Below are positions 22,805 through 31,293 of a stretch of DNA of 36,906 nt, piece after piece. The position numbers and the translations under genes are program-made. This stretch comes from an uncultured Acidimicrobiales bacterium (GTDB taxonomy: Bacteria > Actinomycetota > Acidimicrobiia > Acidimicrobiales > SZUA-35), in assembly GCA_937922045.1 (NCBI GenBank), contig CAKZXA010000074.1, positions 1 through 36,906 of the forward strand. The letters are read 5' to 3'. A model generated the notes under the pieces. That model had not been told where the DNA came from. It was given only the letters and a program-made list of their open reading frames with translations, and made no database searches. Numbering within the stretch: position 1 is the stretch's first letter; each line of letters opens with the position of its first letter.

Positions 22805-24095
22805 GCGCTCCACCCCAACCCAATCCGGCGAGCTCAAGGCGAGCCATGAGCCGCTGGGACGGCATCGTTTCGAACTCGGCGACCTGCTCGGGCCGCTCAG
22901 CGAAGACGTCGTTAAACCGAATCGTCTCCCCCTCGGATTTCTCCACCTCAACCACGGCTGAAACGACTCGTCGCCGATCCGGCAGCTGTTTGATATGCAC
23001 GATCAGATCAACCGCGTTGGAAAAGAACGAGTCGATGACCGTCGTGGGAAGACCATGAGCACCTTCAGCGCAGTAGGCACGAACCCTGCTGGCCACCCCT
23101 CGGGCCGAATCCGCGTGCAACGTGCACATCGACCCGTCGTTGCCCTGACTCATCGCCTTCAACATGTAGAGCGCCTCAGCGCCGCGCACCTCACCGATGA
23201 TCACTCGATCCGGCGACATTCGGAGACACTCCCTGGTCAGCTCCAGCATCGACAGTTCGCCGCGCCCTTCGTTGTTGGCCTGCCGCGTCTCCATCTCCAC
23301 GACGTTCGGGTGGGTCTCCTCAAACGCGGCAAGGTTCAATTCCGGCGTGTCTTCGATGGTGATGATGCGCTCGTGGCCCGGCACCTCCATCAGCAACGAT
23401 CGAAGCATGGTCGTTTTGCCGGCACCGGTGCCACCGGCAACGATGATATTGGCTCGCGCTCGCACCGCGGCCTGTAGGAAGCGGGCCAGCTGTGGCGACA
23501 CGGTCCCAAACTCGAGTTGGCCCTGCAGCGATACCGCTCGATGGAAAGGGAAGCGAATGGTGAGGGTTGGCCTGCGGGTCACCTCCATAATCGCGTGGAG
23601 GCGATGACCGGTCGGCAAGCGCAGGTCGAGCCGAGGATTACCGATGTCGAAGCGGCGCTCCATTCGCCCCGCCGTCGTGGCCCAACGGTTGACCAACTCG
23701 ATCAACTCTTCGTCGTTTCGAGCGATCGCCGGAACTCGTTCAGGCTCCGGTGCGCCCGCTCGCTGCACAAAGACCCGATCGGCGCCATTGACATACATGT
23801 TCTCGATCGTGGGATCGTCGAGATAGAGGTCGAACCCGCCAAGGCCGTACAGCTCGGCCTTGACCCGTCGCACGACTGCTTGCTCGACCTCGAGCGGGAG
23901 CGAACCGTTGTCAGCGCTTCCGCTTGATGTAAGCCTGCGCCATGTCAGATCCTCGACCAGTCTGGCTTCGTCGTCGGTGCTGAACGGCACGCCGTTGTTG
24001 CGTCGAGCTGAGACCTCGGAAGCGACGTCGGCCGAGAGCTTGGCCACAAGACCAAGGTGCGGTTCAAGAAGACGGGCATCGGAGGGAAGCGTCAT
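22797..24095 (-). CDS. cpaF: CpaF/TadA secretion ATPase
   Basis: This 432-residue cytoplasmic ATPase of the VirB11/PulE superfamily powers Flp pilus assembly and retraction or secretion. It shows the N-terminal domain with LGGFDLYLDDPTIENMYVNG (about residues 85-104), Walker A GGTGAGKTT at 221-229, the Asp box ERIITIEDTPELN (242-254), Walker B RVIIGEVRGAEAL (297-309) and the His box CTLHADSARG. Length is close to the usual 400-470. Its ATG overlaps the CpaE-like stop by four bases (ATGA at 24092-24095). It belongs to the same operon as tadB and tadC. Confidence 0.95.
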   Translation of the reverse strand: MTLPSDARLLEPHLGLVAKLSADVASEVSARRNNGVPFSTDDEARLVEDLTWRRLTSSGSADNGSLPLEVEQAVVRRVKAELYGLGGFDLYLDDPTIENMYVNGADRVFVQRAGAPEPERVPAIARNDEELIELVNRWATTAGRMERRFDIGNPRLDLRLPTGHRLHAIMEVTRRPTLTIRFPFHRAVSLQGQLEFGTVSPQLARFLQAAVRARANIIVAGGTGAGKTTMLRSLLMEVPGHERIITIEDTPELNLAAFEETHPNVVEMETRQANNEGRGELSMLELTRECLRMSPDRVIIGEVRGAEALYMLKAMSQGNDGSMCTLHADSARGVASRVRAYCAEGAHGLPTTVIDSFFSNAVDLIVHIKQLPDRRRVVSAVVEVEKSEGETIRFNDVFAERPEQVAEFETMPSQRLMARLELAGLGWGGARG

Positions 24096-24805
24096 CGAAC
24101 CCCCGCCAACACGTTGGTTGCTAGCCCGTCGATCGAACGTCCGAGGAGCGACCTCTGGTAGGCGCCCTCCGAGAACGACCCGCCGCGCAACGCTGCCGCC
24201 GCCTCCGGATCGTGCACGATGGCAGCCGCGAGTTGAGTCCCGACACTCTCGGCGACCTCGGCCGGCGAAAAAGGCTCGTCACCGACGACGACAAGGCCGA
24301 CGTTCAAACGAAGATCATGGCACCGCGCTACCGCATATTTAGCGGACTGAACGTCCTCCAACCGAGGCGAGGTGACAACCAGTAAGCGATCGACCCGGCG
24401 GGCCAGATGTAGCCACGAGTCAGCCGTCGACCATCGTCCTAGATCGAGCACCGTCGGAACCGAGGGACGTAGGTTGCTTTCGTTGAGCAAGCGACCGAAC
24501 TGCTCGACCGACTTCGCCGCGAGAACCGGATCGACCGGAGCCAGCAGGTAGTTCACTCCGTTGTGGTTGGTCACATGCTGGTTGATCAACCCTTCAGTGA
24601 GCTGAAGCGACGCTTCCCGAACCAGGGTCAAGAGCGAGGGCTGCGGAGACAGCGAGAGACGTTGGCCGAGCACACCACCTGCGGCGTCGGCCTCGATGAC
24701 CAGCGCACTGAGCGAGCGGCGGAGGAACGCCCACCCAAGGCCGACGGCGAGAGACGACGCTCCAGGACTCGTGCGGCTCGACGTCAAACCAAGAACGACC
24801 GACAT
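24092..24805 (-). CDS. CpaE/TadZ-like MinD/ParA-family protein without Walker A lysine
   Basis: This 237-residue protein sits where CpaE/TadZ is expected and starts five bases after the CpaB-like stop. The N-terminus VVLGLTSSRTSPGASSLAVG corresponds to the ParA/MinD P-loop, but the K-G-G-V-G-K-T pattern is replaced by S-R-T-S-P-G-A-S-S, so both lysines are missing. The deviant-Asp region VIEADAAGGVLGQRL and the later VLDLGRWSTADSWLHLARRV with DRLLVVTSPRLEDVQSAKYA keep the fold. Loss of the P-loop lysine is known in some TadZ proteins that position the machine at the pole rather than hydrolyse ATP. The short N-terminus lacks a receiver domain. Confidence 0.8.
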   Translation of the reverse strand: MSVVLGLTSSRTSPGASSLAVGLGWAFLRRSLSALVIEADAAGGVLGQRLSLSPQPSLLTLVREASLQLTEGLINQHVTNHNGVNYLLAPVDPVLAAKSVEQFGRLLNESNLRPSVPTVLDLGRWSTADSWLHLARRVDRLLVVTSPRLEDVQSAKYAVARCHDLRLNVGLVVVGDEPFSPAEVAESVGTQLAAAIVHDPEAAAALRGGSFSEGAYQRSLLGRSIDGLATNVLAGVR

Positions 24806-24810
24806 CAGCG

Positions 24811-25677
24811 CTACTCCGAACCCTCATCCCCGAGGAGGGCATCGACGTCGATCTCGTCGTCGTCAATCGGTTCTCCAGCTCCTTCAAGCAGACCAAGCGC
24901 GATCCGACCCTGCGATGCCCGATCCGCAATCATTGGGGCCAGGTTCGCGTCGACGCGCAGCGAATACAAGAAATTGTCGGGCTGCTGCAGTGAGGTGACT
25001 CTGACCACCTCGGCCGAGCCGATCTCCGTCGCCTGCCCAACCTCGACGTCGCCGAAACCGGCATTGTCGTTCGACAGCTCGAAGACACGAACGACCTCGC
25101 CTGGCCTCAGACCGATCTGAGGAAACTGGCCCGGTGAGAGCGCCACACCCACCACGATGTCTTTGAAGGCGTTCGCCTGGGGCTCAACGAGTTGGTCGAC
25201 GTTCACCAACGCTCCCTCGCTGATCGAGCTCCTGGCCTCCATGCCCACGAGCTGATCTCGCTCTGTCGCAGGCGTTCCGATGTTGTTCAGGCGAGTCGGG
25301 ATGCGAATCTCGACCAGATCGCCCTCGGCGATGATGTCGCCTGCCTCAAGAGGCCGGCTGGCAGCGAGCACCGACATTTCGCTGACGATAGAGAGTGCGA
25401 CGACGAGTGCGCCTAACCCGGCCAAGAGTGTCAGGGCGAGACCTGAGAGGATCCAACCAAGATGGCGCCGACGCTTTGTTGACGCGGGGACACGAGGCTG
25501 GGCGATGGCTGGTGACGGTGCGGGCGCAGGTGCCTGCACCGGTCCCGGGGGCGGCGGCACTGCTTGGGTAGGAATGGCAGCAGATGGCACTTGTCCTAAC
25601 ACCGGTCGCGGGGGTGCATCGGTGCTCTGTGGTCCAACTTCGCCTGCCACGCCAAACCTCCCGCTCGCCGCCTCCAT
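24811..25677 (-). CDS. CpaB/RcpC-like SAF-domain protein
   Basis: This 288-residue protein is the first gene of the second Tad arm. A Pro/Ala-rich N-terminus (about residues 15-68) precedes one membrane helix (WILSGLALTLLAGLGALVVAL), then a SAF domain with AASRPLEAGDIIAEGDLVEI, RSSISEGALVNVDQLV and LSPGQFPQIGLRPGEVVRV, as in CpaB/RcpC proteins that gate or line the pilus channel. The C-terminus is strongly acidic (DDDEIDVDALLGDEGSE). The Pro-rich cytoplasmic part replaces the usual short N-terminus. The ATG at 25677 has AAGG at suitable spacing. The 170 bases upstream to the ABC permease hold no gene and probably its promoter. Confidence 0.85.
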   Translation of the reverse strand: MEAASGRFGVAGEVGPQSTDAPPRPVLGQVPSAAIPTQAVPPPPGPVQAPAPAPSPAIAQPRVPASTKRRRHLGWILSGLALTLLAGLGALVVALSIVSEMSVLAASRPLEAGDIIAEGDLVEIRIPTRLNNIGTPATERDQLVGMEARSSISEGALVNVDQLVEPQANAFKDIVVGVALSPGQFPQIGLRPGEVVRVFELSNDNAGFGDVEVGQATEIGSAEVVRVTSLQQPDNFLYSLRVDANLAPMIADRASQGRIALGLLEGAGEPIDDDEIDVDALLGDEGSE

Positions 25678-25847
25678 GCCTACGCCTTGGCGTAAGAACT
25701 CACCAACCTTGAGGATAGATGCATCGACATGCGAATACCTTGCGGCAAATATGGCTTCTCCCAGCCTCTCGGGCCAAACCTTCAGCGTTTAGCCGTACAG
25801 GGTTCCGATTGGCTTGCTAGCCGATTCGTCAGATCGAGATGGATCGG

Positions 25848-27476
25848 TCATGTTGGCGATTCGAGGTCGCGCTGGCTGAAGGCTAAGAGCCCGCCCACGA
25901 TGCCGGCCATCCCGATCAAGGTTGCAACCATCGGTGCCACCCATCCCTGAGCGTCGAGCGGGGTGTTGGTGAGGTGGGTGAGCGGCGAAAGGTCGATGAA
26001 CCAGTCGGGCAGTTGGAGCACTTCGCCGAACATGAAGACCAGTACGACGATGCCGAAGGCGATCCAAACACCGAAGCTCAAGCGCTTGGCCAGACCGTAG
26101 AGCAGGGAGCCAACACCGGCGAAGGCCCAGAGGGCTGGTACTCGGGTGAGGGATGCCCAGAGCAGGGAGCCGAAGTCGGTGAATGAACCAACGACGGCCG
26201 CGTCGGCCACGCCCATCGCTGCCCCTCCGGCCAGCATGAAGGCCGGCGCGGCGATCAGGGAGAGTAGAAGGTGGGAACCCAGCCATGATCGCCGGGAGAC
26301 ACCGGCGGACAAGATCGGTTCGGCTCGGCCCGTGTTTTCCTCACCTCGTGGGCGCAGGATCGATTGGATGATGCCACCGCTGGCCACGAGAGCGATCATC
26401 GACAAGATGAACGTGATGAACCCGTCGCGCAGTGCGTCGGGGCTGATGCCGAACTGTTCGAGTGCTTCGAGCATTGCCTCGTTCTCGGCGATCAAGTCGT
26501 CGAGTGTGCTGATGACCGAACCGTAGGTTGCGCCGAGCGCGGCCAGCCCGATCGCCCACCAGGTGAGGGTGTTGCGCTGCAGGCGCCATGCCAATCCCAA
26601 AGGACTGAGCAAGCTGGGCGCGGCTTCGGCCGGCCCGGGCCGTTGTGCGATCAGGCCGGCGCCAACGTCGCGTCGAAGAACGAGGGCGATGGCGAGACCG
26701 AACGAGGCGACGATGGCGATGAGCAGGACGAGGAGCGGCCAGTAAACCGTGTCGCCGAAGGGGTCGATGGCTTGAGCCCACCCGATGGGGGACACGAGCG
26801 AAAGCCAGCTCCCTTGCACATCGCCGATAGCCCGGATGCCGAAGGCGAGACCGATAGCGGCCAGTGAGGCACCGGTGGCTGCTCGCCCGTACTCAAAGAC
26901 TTGCACGAACACGAGGGCGGTAGCGGCAAAGACGAGTCCGGCCAGGCCGAGACTCGCGCCGAAGAGCGCTGATGGTCCAATCGCCAAGCCGTCCGCTGCG
27001 AAGACCGCGGTGGTGAGCGCAGCGAGGAAGGCGTTGGCCAAGATGGCGGCAATCGACACGGCGGCGATGGAACTCCACGCTCCTACCGAGGCTGAGCGAA
27101 CCATTTCCGTACGGCCTGTCTCCTCCTCGGCCCGGGTGTGGCGGGCCACCAACAACACATTCATGAGGCCGATAATGGCGAACGTGAAGGCGCCGATCTC
27201 GAAGGCGTAACGTCCGCCGAAGGTGTCGATCGCGTTTGGTGGGCCCTGCAGAGCGATGGTGGCGCCGTTCGTCTCGAGCAGTGTGGCCTGCTGGGCCAGG
27301 GCAGCTTCGGGTGTGATGCCTTGCGCTTCGGCCTCGGCATTGGTGATGCCCCGCAACGATAATGGCGTGATAGCGATCAGGAAGCCGAGTCCGAGTAGCC
27401 ACATTGGGAGTTTGATTCGGTCGAGTCGGCCGATGAGACGAAGCAGCGTTCCGGTGCCGGCGAAGCTGTTATTCAT
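25848..27476 (-). CDS. ABC-2-type exporter permease (large, about 12 membrane segments)
   Basis: This 542-residue integral membrane protein has about twelve hydrophobic segments in two similar halves, the layout of actinobacterial fused ABC-2 permeases often annotated as polyketide-antibiotic exporters. The junctions LLVARHTRAEEETGRTEMVR (first half) and ILRPRGEENTGRAEPILSAG (second half) are the repeated cytoplasmic elbow with the EE-x-T-G-R motif of this family. Its ATG shares one base with the ATPase stop (TGATG at 27474-27478), so the two form one exporter. The substrate is unknown; drugs, lipids or peptides are possible. Confidence 0.88.
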   Translation of the reverse strand: MNNSFAGTGTLLRLIGRLDRIKLPMWLLGLGFLIAITPLSLRGITNAEAEAQGITPEAALAQQATLLETNGATIALQGPPNAIDTFGGRYAFEIGAFTFAIIGLMNVLLVARHTRAEEETGRTEMVRSASVGAWSSIAAVSIAAILANAFLAALTTAVFAADGLAIGPSALFGASLGLAGLVFAATALVFVQVFEYGRAATGASLAAIGLAFGIRAIGDVQGSWLSLVSPIGWAQAIDPFGDTVYWPLLVLLIAIVASFGLAIALVLRRDVGAGLIAQRPGPAEAAPSLLSPLGLAWRLQRNTLTWWAIGLAALGATYGSVISTLDDLIAENEAMLEALEQFGISPDALRDGFITFILSMIALVASGGIIQSILRPRGEENTGRAEPILSAGVSRRSWLGSHLLLSLIAAPAFMLAGGAAMGVADAAVVGSFTDFGSLLWASLTRVPALWAFAGVGSLLYGLAKRLSFGVWIAFGIVVLVFMFGEVLQLPDWFIDLSPLTHLTNTPLDAQGWVAPMVATLIGMAGIVGGLLAFSQRDLESPT

Positions 27477-28411
27477 CAGACACCGACCTCGTCATCGATT
27501 GCCTCATCGTCGATTGCGTCGTCGTCGATTGCGTAGTGCCGCATGAACAATTCTTCAAGCGTTGGGGGCTGGCTGAAGATCCCTTTGATGCCGAGAGCGG
27601 CGAGCTGCTCCATGACGATCGGCAGCGCCTTGTTGGTAACCGAAAACGTTGCGTGGTTGGTGTCGGAGGCGTTGAAGGCAGAAACGTTGCTCAGCTCGGC
27701 GATAGGAGCCACCGGTTGGGTGGTCGTGACCTCGATCTTGGTTTCGGTCAGATGGCGGAGTTCAGCCAAGGTACCGGTCTCGACCGTATGACCTTCGCGA
27801 ATGATCGTGACCTGATCGCACAAGGATTCGACCTCGGCCAGGATGTGGCTCGACAGCAGAACGGTCTTGTCGTCGGCCACCAGTTCTCGCACCGCGTCCT
27901 GGAAGACCGATTCCATCAGAGGGTCGAGGCCGGAGGTCGGTTCGTCGAGGATGAAGAGGTCGGCGCTGCCTGCCAACGCGGCCACCAGCGCCACCTTCTG
28001 ACGGTTGCCCTTTGAGTAGGTGCGAGCCTTCTTGGTGGGGTCGAGATCGAAACGTTCGATCATCTCGGCCCGCCGTTTTGGATCGAGACCCGACCCTAGG
28101 CGGCCGTACAGATCGATGATTTCGCCACCCGTCATGGTGGGCCAGAGGTTGACGTCGCCCGGTACGTAGGCGATGCGACGGTGGAGCGCAACAGCGTCGA
28201 CCCATGGGTCGCCGCCCAGCAGGCGGACGTGGCCAGCGTCGTGGCGGAGCAGCCCCATGAGAACACGGATAGTGGTGGATTTACCCGAGCCGTTAGGGCC
28301 GAGAAAGCCCATCACCTGACCGGGCTCGACCACCAGATTGAGCCCATCAAGCGCCTTGGTTGCACCAAAGGATTTGTCCAGGCCCTCGATGTGGATAGCG
28401 GCATCGGTCAT
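27476..28411 (-). CDS. ABC exporter ATPase with acidic repeat tail
   Basis: This 311-residue ATPase starts at the ATG at 28411 after GAGGGG; an upstream in-frame ATG at 28525 lacks a ribosome-binding site. Walker A is GPNGSGKST (about residue 40), the signature region is YSKGNRQKVALVAAL, Walker B is LFILDEPTSGLDPL, and the H-loop is in LLSSHILAE. The C-terminal domain (about 220-290) is the extension common to exporters of this kind. The last residues are three repeats of five, AIDDD-AIDDE-AIDDE, then VGV, encoded by a 15-base tandem repeat at 27488-27532. It drives the neighbouring permease. Confidence 0.9.
   Translation of the reverse strand: MTDAAIHIEGLDKSFGATKALDGLNLVVEPGQVMGFLGPNGSGKSTTIRVLMGLLRHDAGHVRLLGGDPWVDAVALHRRIAYVPGDVNLWPTMTGGEIIDLYGRLGSGLDPKRRAEMIERFDLDPTKKARTYSKGNRQKVALVAALAGSADLFILDEPTSGLDPLMESVFQDAVRELVADDKTVLLSSHILAEVESLCDQVTIIREGHTVETGTLAELRHLTETKIEVTTTQPVAPIAELSNVSAFNASDTNHATFSVTNKALPIVMEQLAALGIKGIFSQPPTLEELFMRHYAIDDDAIDDEAIDDEVGV
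27488..27532. repeat. Three tandem 15-bp units in the ATPase 3' end
   Basis: Three near-identical 15-base units (ending TCGATTGC on the plus strand) encode the acidic AIDD(D/E) tail of the ABC ATPase. The units keep the frame, so copy-number change would only alter tail length. Confidence 0.8.
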
Positions 28412-28584
28412 AGTCAAGCCCCTCGGTCTCGTCCGTGATGATGATTCTAGATCGGCTTGAGATGATCCTGCTTTGGTGACAGTTTTCGGGGGATGGTGTC
28501 GATTTTCGGTCGTGCGGCGCGTCATAGTGGTGCTGGCGAACGTCGCCCGCTGGAGAAGTAGCGTTTGTAGAGGTAGTAGGTGCC

Positions 28585-28938
28585 ATGAAGTACTTCGTAT
28601 TGCTTGCCGATGAGGGTGAGATGGGTCCGTGGGACGCCTTGTCTGCTGAGCAGCAGGAGGCCGCGATGATCAAGCACGGCGAGTTCGATGAGGCGTGTGG
28701 AGCGAGGGCCGGTGTTGCGATCGTTGGTGGGGAAGCGTTGGGGAACGGTTCGATGGCCACGACGCTGCGTACCCGTAACGGGGAGATGACCATCACCGAT
28801 GGTCCATTCGCTGAGGCGGCCGAGCAGATTGGCGGCTACTACGTCATCGATGCACCCGACCTCGACACCGTGATCGACCTGTGCCGGGTGCTACCCGCCT
28901 ATGACATCGACATCCGACCTGTCCTCGACGTATCCTGA
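28585..28938 (+). CDS. YCII-family (DGPF-domain) protein
   Basis: This 117-residue small protein begins MKYFVLLADEGEMGPWDALS and contains TDGPFAEAAEQIGGYYVIDA, the DGPF signature of the YCII-related family. Such genes sit next to ECF42-type sigma factor genes in many actinobacteria and are thought to be their partners. That pairing is seen here: the sigma factor gene begins 38 bases before this gene ends. The start follows AGGTAGTAGG. It is divergent from the ABC exporter operon, with about 170 bases between them. The biochemical role of DGPF proteins is not established. Confidence 0.9.
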   Translation: MKYFVLLADEGEMGPWDALSAEQQEAAMIKHGEFDEACGARAGVAIVGGEALGNGSMATTLRTRNGEMTITDGPFAEAAEQIGGYYVIDAPDLDTVIDLCRVLPAYDIDIRPVLDVS

Positions 28939-29631
28939 CCGGCTCCTCGAAGGGATCCATCGCGAGGAGTGGGGCCGACTGCTCTCGCTCCTCGTGTCGA
29001 GGACTCGCCGTCTCGACCTAGCCGAAGATGCGTTGAGCGAGGCTTTCGCTCGGGCATCGGCTGGATGGTCGAGCGACGATGTGCCGACCAACCCTGCCGG
29101 TTGGCTCTACACCACGGCTTACCGTCAGATCGTTGGCAGATTGCGGGCGGAGGCGGTTGCCGGTCGCAAGGCGCCGCTCCTCGCGGTGAGGCCGGGGTGG
29201 AGATCGAGGCTGGCCTCACGCTCGTCGCCGCGCTTGAGCCGGGTAGCGGCTACGCCGAGGAGCTGCGGCTGCAAGCCCTGATCGCGGCCGAGCATGGTCG
29301 AGCCGAAACCGCGGCCGCAACCGATTGGGCCGCCATCGCCGATCGCTATGGTGAGCTCGAAGCGCTCACCGGTTCAGCGATCGTGCGCCTCAATCGGGCC
29401 GTGGCTGTGGCCGAGGCCGACGGGCCACGCAAGGGCCTTGCCATCATGGCTGGATTGGACGACGCCCTGCCCAACAACCATCGTGTGGCGGCTGTCCGGG
29501 CCGAACTCGCTCGTCGCGTTGGTAACACCGATCTGGCCATTGCCTCCTACCGTCGAGCGCTCGCTCTCTGCGTCAACGATGTTGAACACGCCCACCTCCA
29601 GACCCAACTCGGCCGTCTTTCGGACGGGTGA
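28901..29631 (+). pseudogene. ECF42-type sigma factor with internal deletion and frameshift
   Basis: The ATG at 28901 encodes the sigma-2 region: LEGIHREEWGRLLSLLVSRT, then RLDLAEDALSEAFARASAGW, then NPAGWLYTTAYRQIVGRLRA. Near residue 97 homology ends and this frame runs to a stop at 29281. A second frame then carries a normal ECF42 C-terminus: ATDWAAIADRYGELEALTGS, then RLNRAVAVAEADGPRKGLAI, then ASYRRALALCVNDVEHAHLQ, ending at 29631. Full-length ECF42 proteins are about 400 residues; here the sigma-4 region and the centre, roughly 150-200 residues, are missing. Without region 4 it cannot recognise a -35 element, so the regulator is probably dead. Confidence 0.85.
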
Positions 29632-29642
29632 TCGAGAACCGA

Positions 29643-30032
29643 TCAGGCTCCGGGGTTAAGCCGGGCCAGGGTAAAACCTAGGGCAGTGGCGACCGACATC
29701 CAGACGATGGTTGGAGCGATCAGCGCTCCGGCCAACGGGGCGACGCGCCAGGCCGCCACCGTGGCCACGATGACCAGCGCCAGCACCGCAACGAGCCACC
29801 ATGCTGCGAGGCCTAGTCGCCCTGGCCCGAAGACGACGGCTTGCCAGGCGACGGCGGTCACGAACTGAAGGGCCAGCAACACCAAGGCCGTGGCCCGGCC
29901 AGGCCGGTCGGAGCCAGCGAGAACGATGGCGGCCAATGCTTGAAGGCTCCATAAGGTGAACCAGGCGACGGGGAACGCCCAGTCGGGCGGGATCCAGGCC
30001 GGCTTGGCCAGCGACTCGAAGAAGGTCGTCAT
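29643..30032 (-). CDS. TspO/MBR family membrane protein
   Basis: This 129-residue protein starts at the ATG at 30032, which shares one base with the methyltransferase stop (TGATG). TspO hallmarks are visible: ESLAKPAWIPPDWAFPVAWF at the N-terminus, then TLWSLQALAAIVL, and five hydrophobic segments in all. TspO proteins bind tetrapyrroles and cholesterol-like ligands and act in stress and haem or porphyrin handling. The family's conserved FxxQLxLNxxWxxxF is replaced by LALQFVTAVAWQAVVFGPG, so the core is present but less canonical. Length is slightly short (usually 150-160). Confidence 0.82.
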   Translation of the reverse strand: MTTFFESLAKPAWIPPDWAFPVAWFTLWSLQALAAIVLAGSDRPGRATALVLLALQFVTAVAWQAVVFGPGRLGLAAWWLVAVLALVIVATVAAWRVAPLAGALIAPTIVWMSVATALGFTLARLNPGA

Positions 30033-31198
30033 CAGGCTGTGGCCGCGATCACCACGAACCGGCGGTTGGATGCGATCACGTCTGCCTGTCCAAACCATTT
30101 CCGAAGCTTGGTGTGGTAGTTGAGATGGCGGTTGCCCACCACCACGAGCTTGCCTCCGGACCGCAGCATGCGAGCCGCGTTGTTGAACATTCGGGCCGCG
30201 ATGGCATGGGTTTGGGCTGTAGCGTCGTGGAAGGGCGGGTTTATGCAAACCAGATCAGCTGAGCCGTCCGCGATCGTGGCCCCGCAGTCGTCTACGAGGA
30301 AGCGGTGCTGTTCGACGGGGCTGGTGAGAGCGCCGCGATCAAGGTTGTGTTCGAGCGATGCCTGTGACGTGTTGACCGCAAGGTAGGACTCGTCGGTGAA
30401 GGTGATGGTCAGGTCGGGCCTGGATTGGAGAAGGGTGAGGCCGACCACGCCGCTGCCGCAGCCGAGGTCGACGACGTCGCGAAGTCCGCCATCCAAATCT
30501 TGGTGGTGAAGCAGGGGGGCGACGGCTTCGAGAAGCAGGGCAGATCCTGGGTCGGTTTTGGTGGAGGAGAAGACGGCGGGGTTGGCGATGAGGGTGAGGC
30601 CGCCCGATGTGGTGAACGTTTTCGCCGGTGGGCGAGGGCGAGCTTCGGGTTCGACCTCGGGAGTGACGAAGATCAGACGAGCCTTCTTTTGCGCCAGCGA
30701 GGTGGTGGTAGGGCCGATGAGCTTTTCAAACTTCTTCAGGGTGGAGGTGTGAATCTGCTTGGTCATGCCGCCTGCGACCACCACGGTGTCGGGACCGATC
30801 GACTCGGCCAGAGCGTTCAGCTGATGGTCGAGATGATCGAGCGACTTCGGTACTCGAAGCACCACGAGCCCGAACGGCTCGTCGTTGGCGGCCGCTTGAG
30901 GTTGGGCGGTGCTCGGCAACCAGGTGACGTTGGTGGTGTCGAGAGCGTTGCGGGCGGCGTTGGCCCTGGCACCTTCATGAGCCAGGAACGAATCGGACCA
31001 GGAAACCACCTCGGGTTCACCGGCGGCGATCAGGCCTAGGGCGAGGGCGCCGAAGGAATCGTTGACCACGCAACAGGCGCCGTCGCCGACCATGCGATGG
31101 TCGTTGATCCATTCGAGCAGATAGGTGTCGGCCGCGTTCCAAGCCCGAAGGTTGACTTCAGGTTCCGGGTATCGCTCAAGATTTAGGCCATCGTTCAC
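30032..31198 (-). CDS. rlmG: RlmG-like 23S rRNA guanine-N2 methyltransferase
   Basis: This 388-residue SAM-dependent methyltransferase matches the two-domain RlmG/RsmC family. The N-terminal half resembles E. coli RlmG (LNLERYPEPEVNLRAWNAAD, then IHTSTLKKFEKLIGPTTTSL). The C-terminal catalytic domain has the SAM motif VVDLGCGSGVVGLTLL (about residues 240-255) and the N-P-P-F motif in LVCINPPFHDATAQTHAIAA that contacts the target amino group. By analogy it makes m2G1835 in 23S rRNA. AGGTG lies about seven bases before the ATG. It is followed immediately by the TspO gene. Confidence 0.88.
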   Translation of the reverse strand: MNDGLNLERYPEPEVNLRAWNAADTYLLEWINDHRMVGDGACCVVNDSFGALALGLIAAGEPEVVSWSDSFLAHEGARANAARNALDTTNVTWLPSTAQPQAAANDEPFGLVVLRVPKSLDHLDHQLNALAESIGPDTVVVAGGMTKQIHTSTLKKFEKLIGPTTTSLAQKKARLIFVTPEVEPEARPRPPAKTFTTSGGLTLIANPAVFSSTKTDPGSALLLEAVAPLLHHQDLDGGLRDVVDLGCGSGVVGLTLLQSRPDLTITFTDESYLAVNTSQASLEHNLDRGALTSPVEQHRFLVDDCGATIADGSADLVCINPPFHDATAQTHAIAARMFNNAARMLRSGGKLVVVGNRHLNYHTKLRKWFGQADVIASNRRFVVIAATA

Positions 31199-31209
31199 CT
31201 GCTGAGCAT

Positions 31210-31239
31210 GCCGCCGTCCGGGAGGACTCCCACCGAACG
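31210..31239. repeat. Palindromic repeat, copy 1
   Basis: GCCGCCGTCCGGGAGG followed by ACTCCCACCGAACG matches 31725-31754 with a few differences. It lies in the 95-base divergent interval between rlmG and the DUF6069-type gene. The arm CCG-CCG-T/C-CGG could pair with CCG-A-ACG only in part here, because the end of the right arm has drifted (ACGTCAG rather than ACGGCGG). Confidence 0.6.
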
Positions 31240-31293
31240 TCAGCGCCTATCTGTCGGCCTGGTCTAGACTCGGTAAAAGGCAAAAGGGGGAGA

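Noticed and set aside
25789-26286. Minus-strand frame overlapping the ABC permease 3' end
   Set aside because: Arg/His/Pro-rich shadow of the permease in another frame.
26364-26867. 167-codon plus-strand frame opposite the ABC permease
   Set aside because: Hydrophilic shadow of a membrane protein with no family features.
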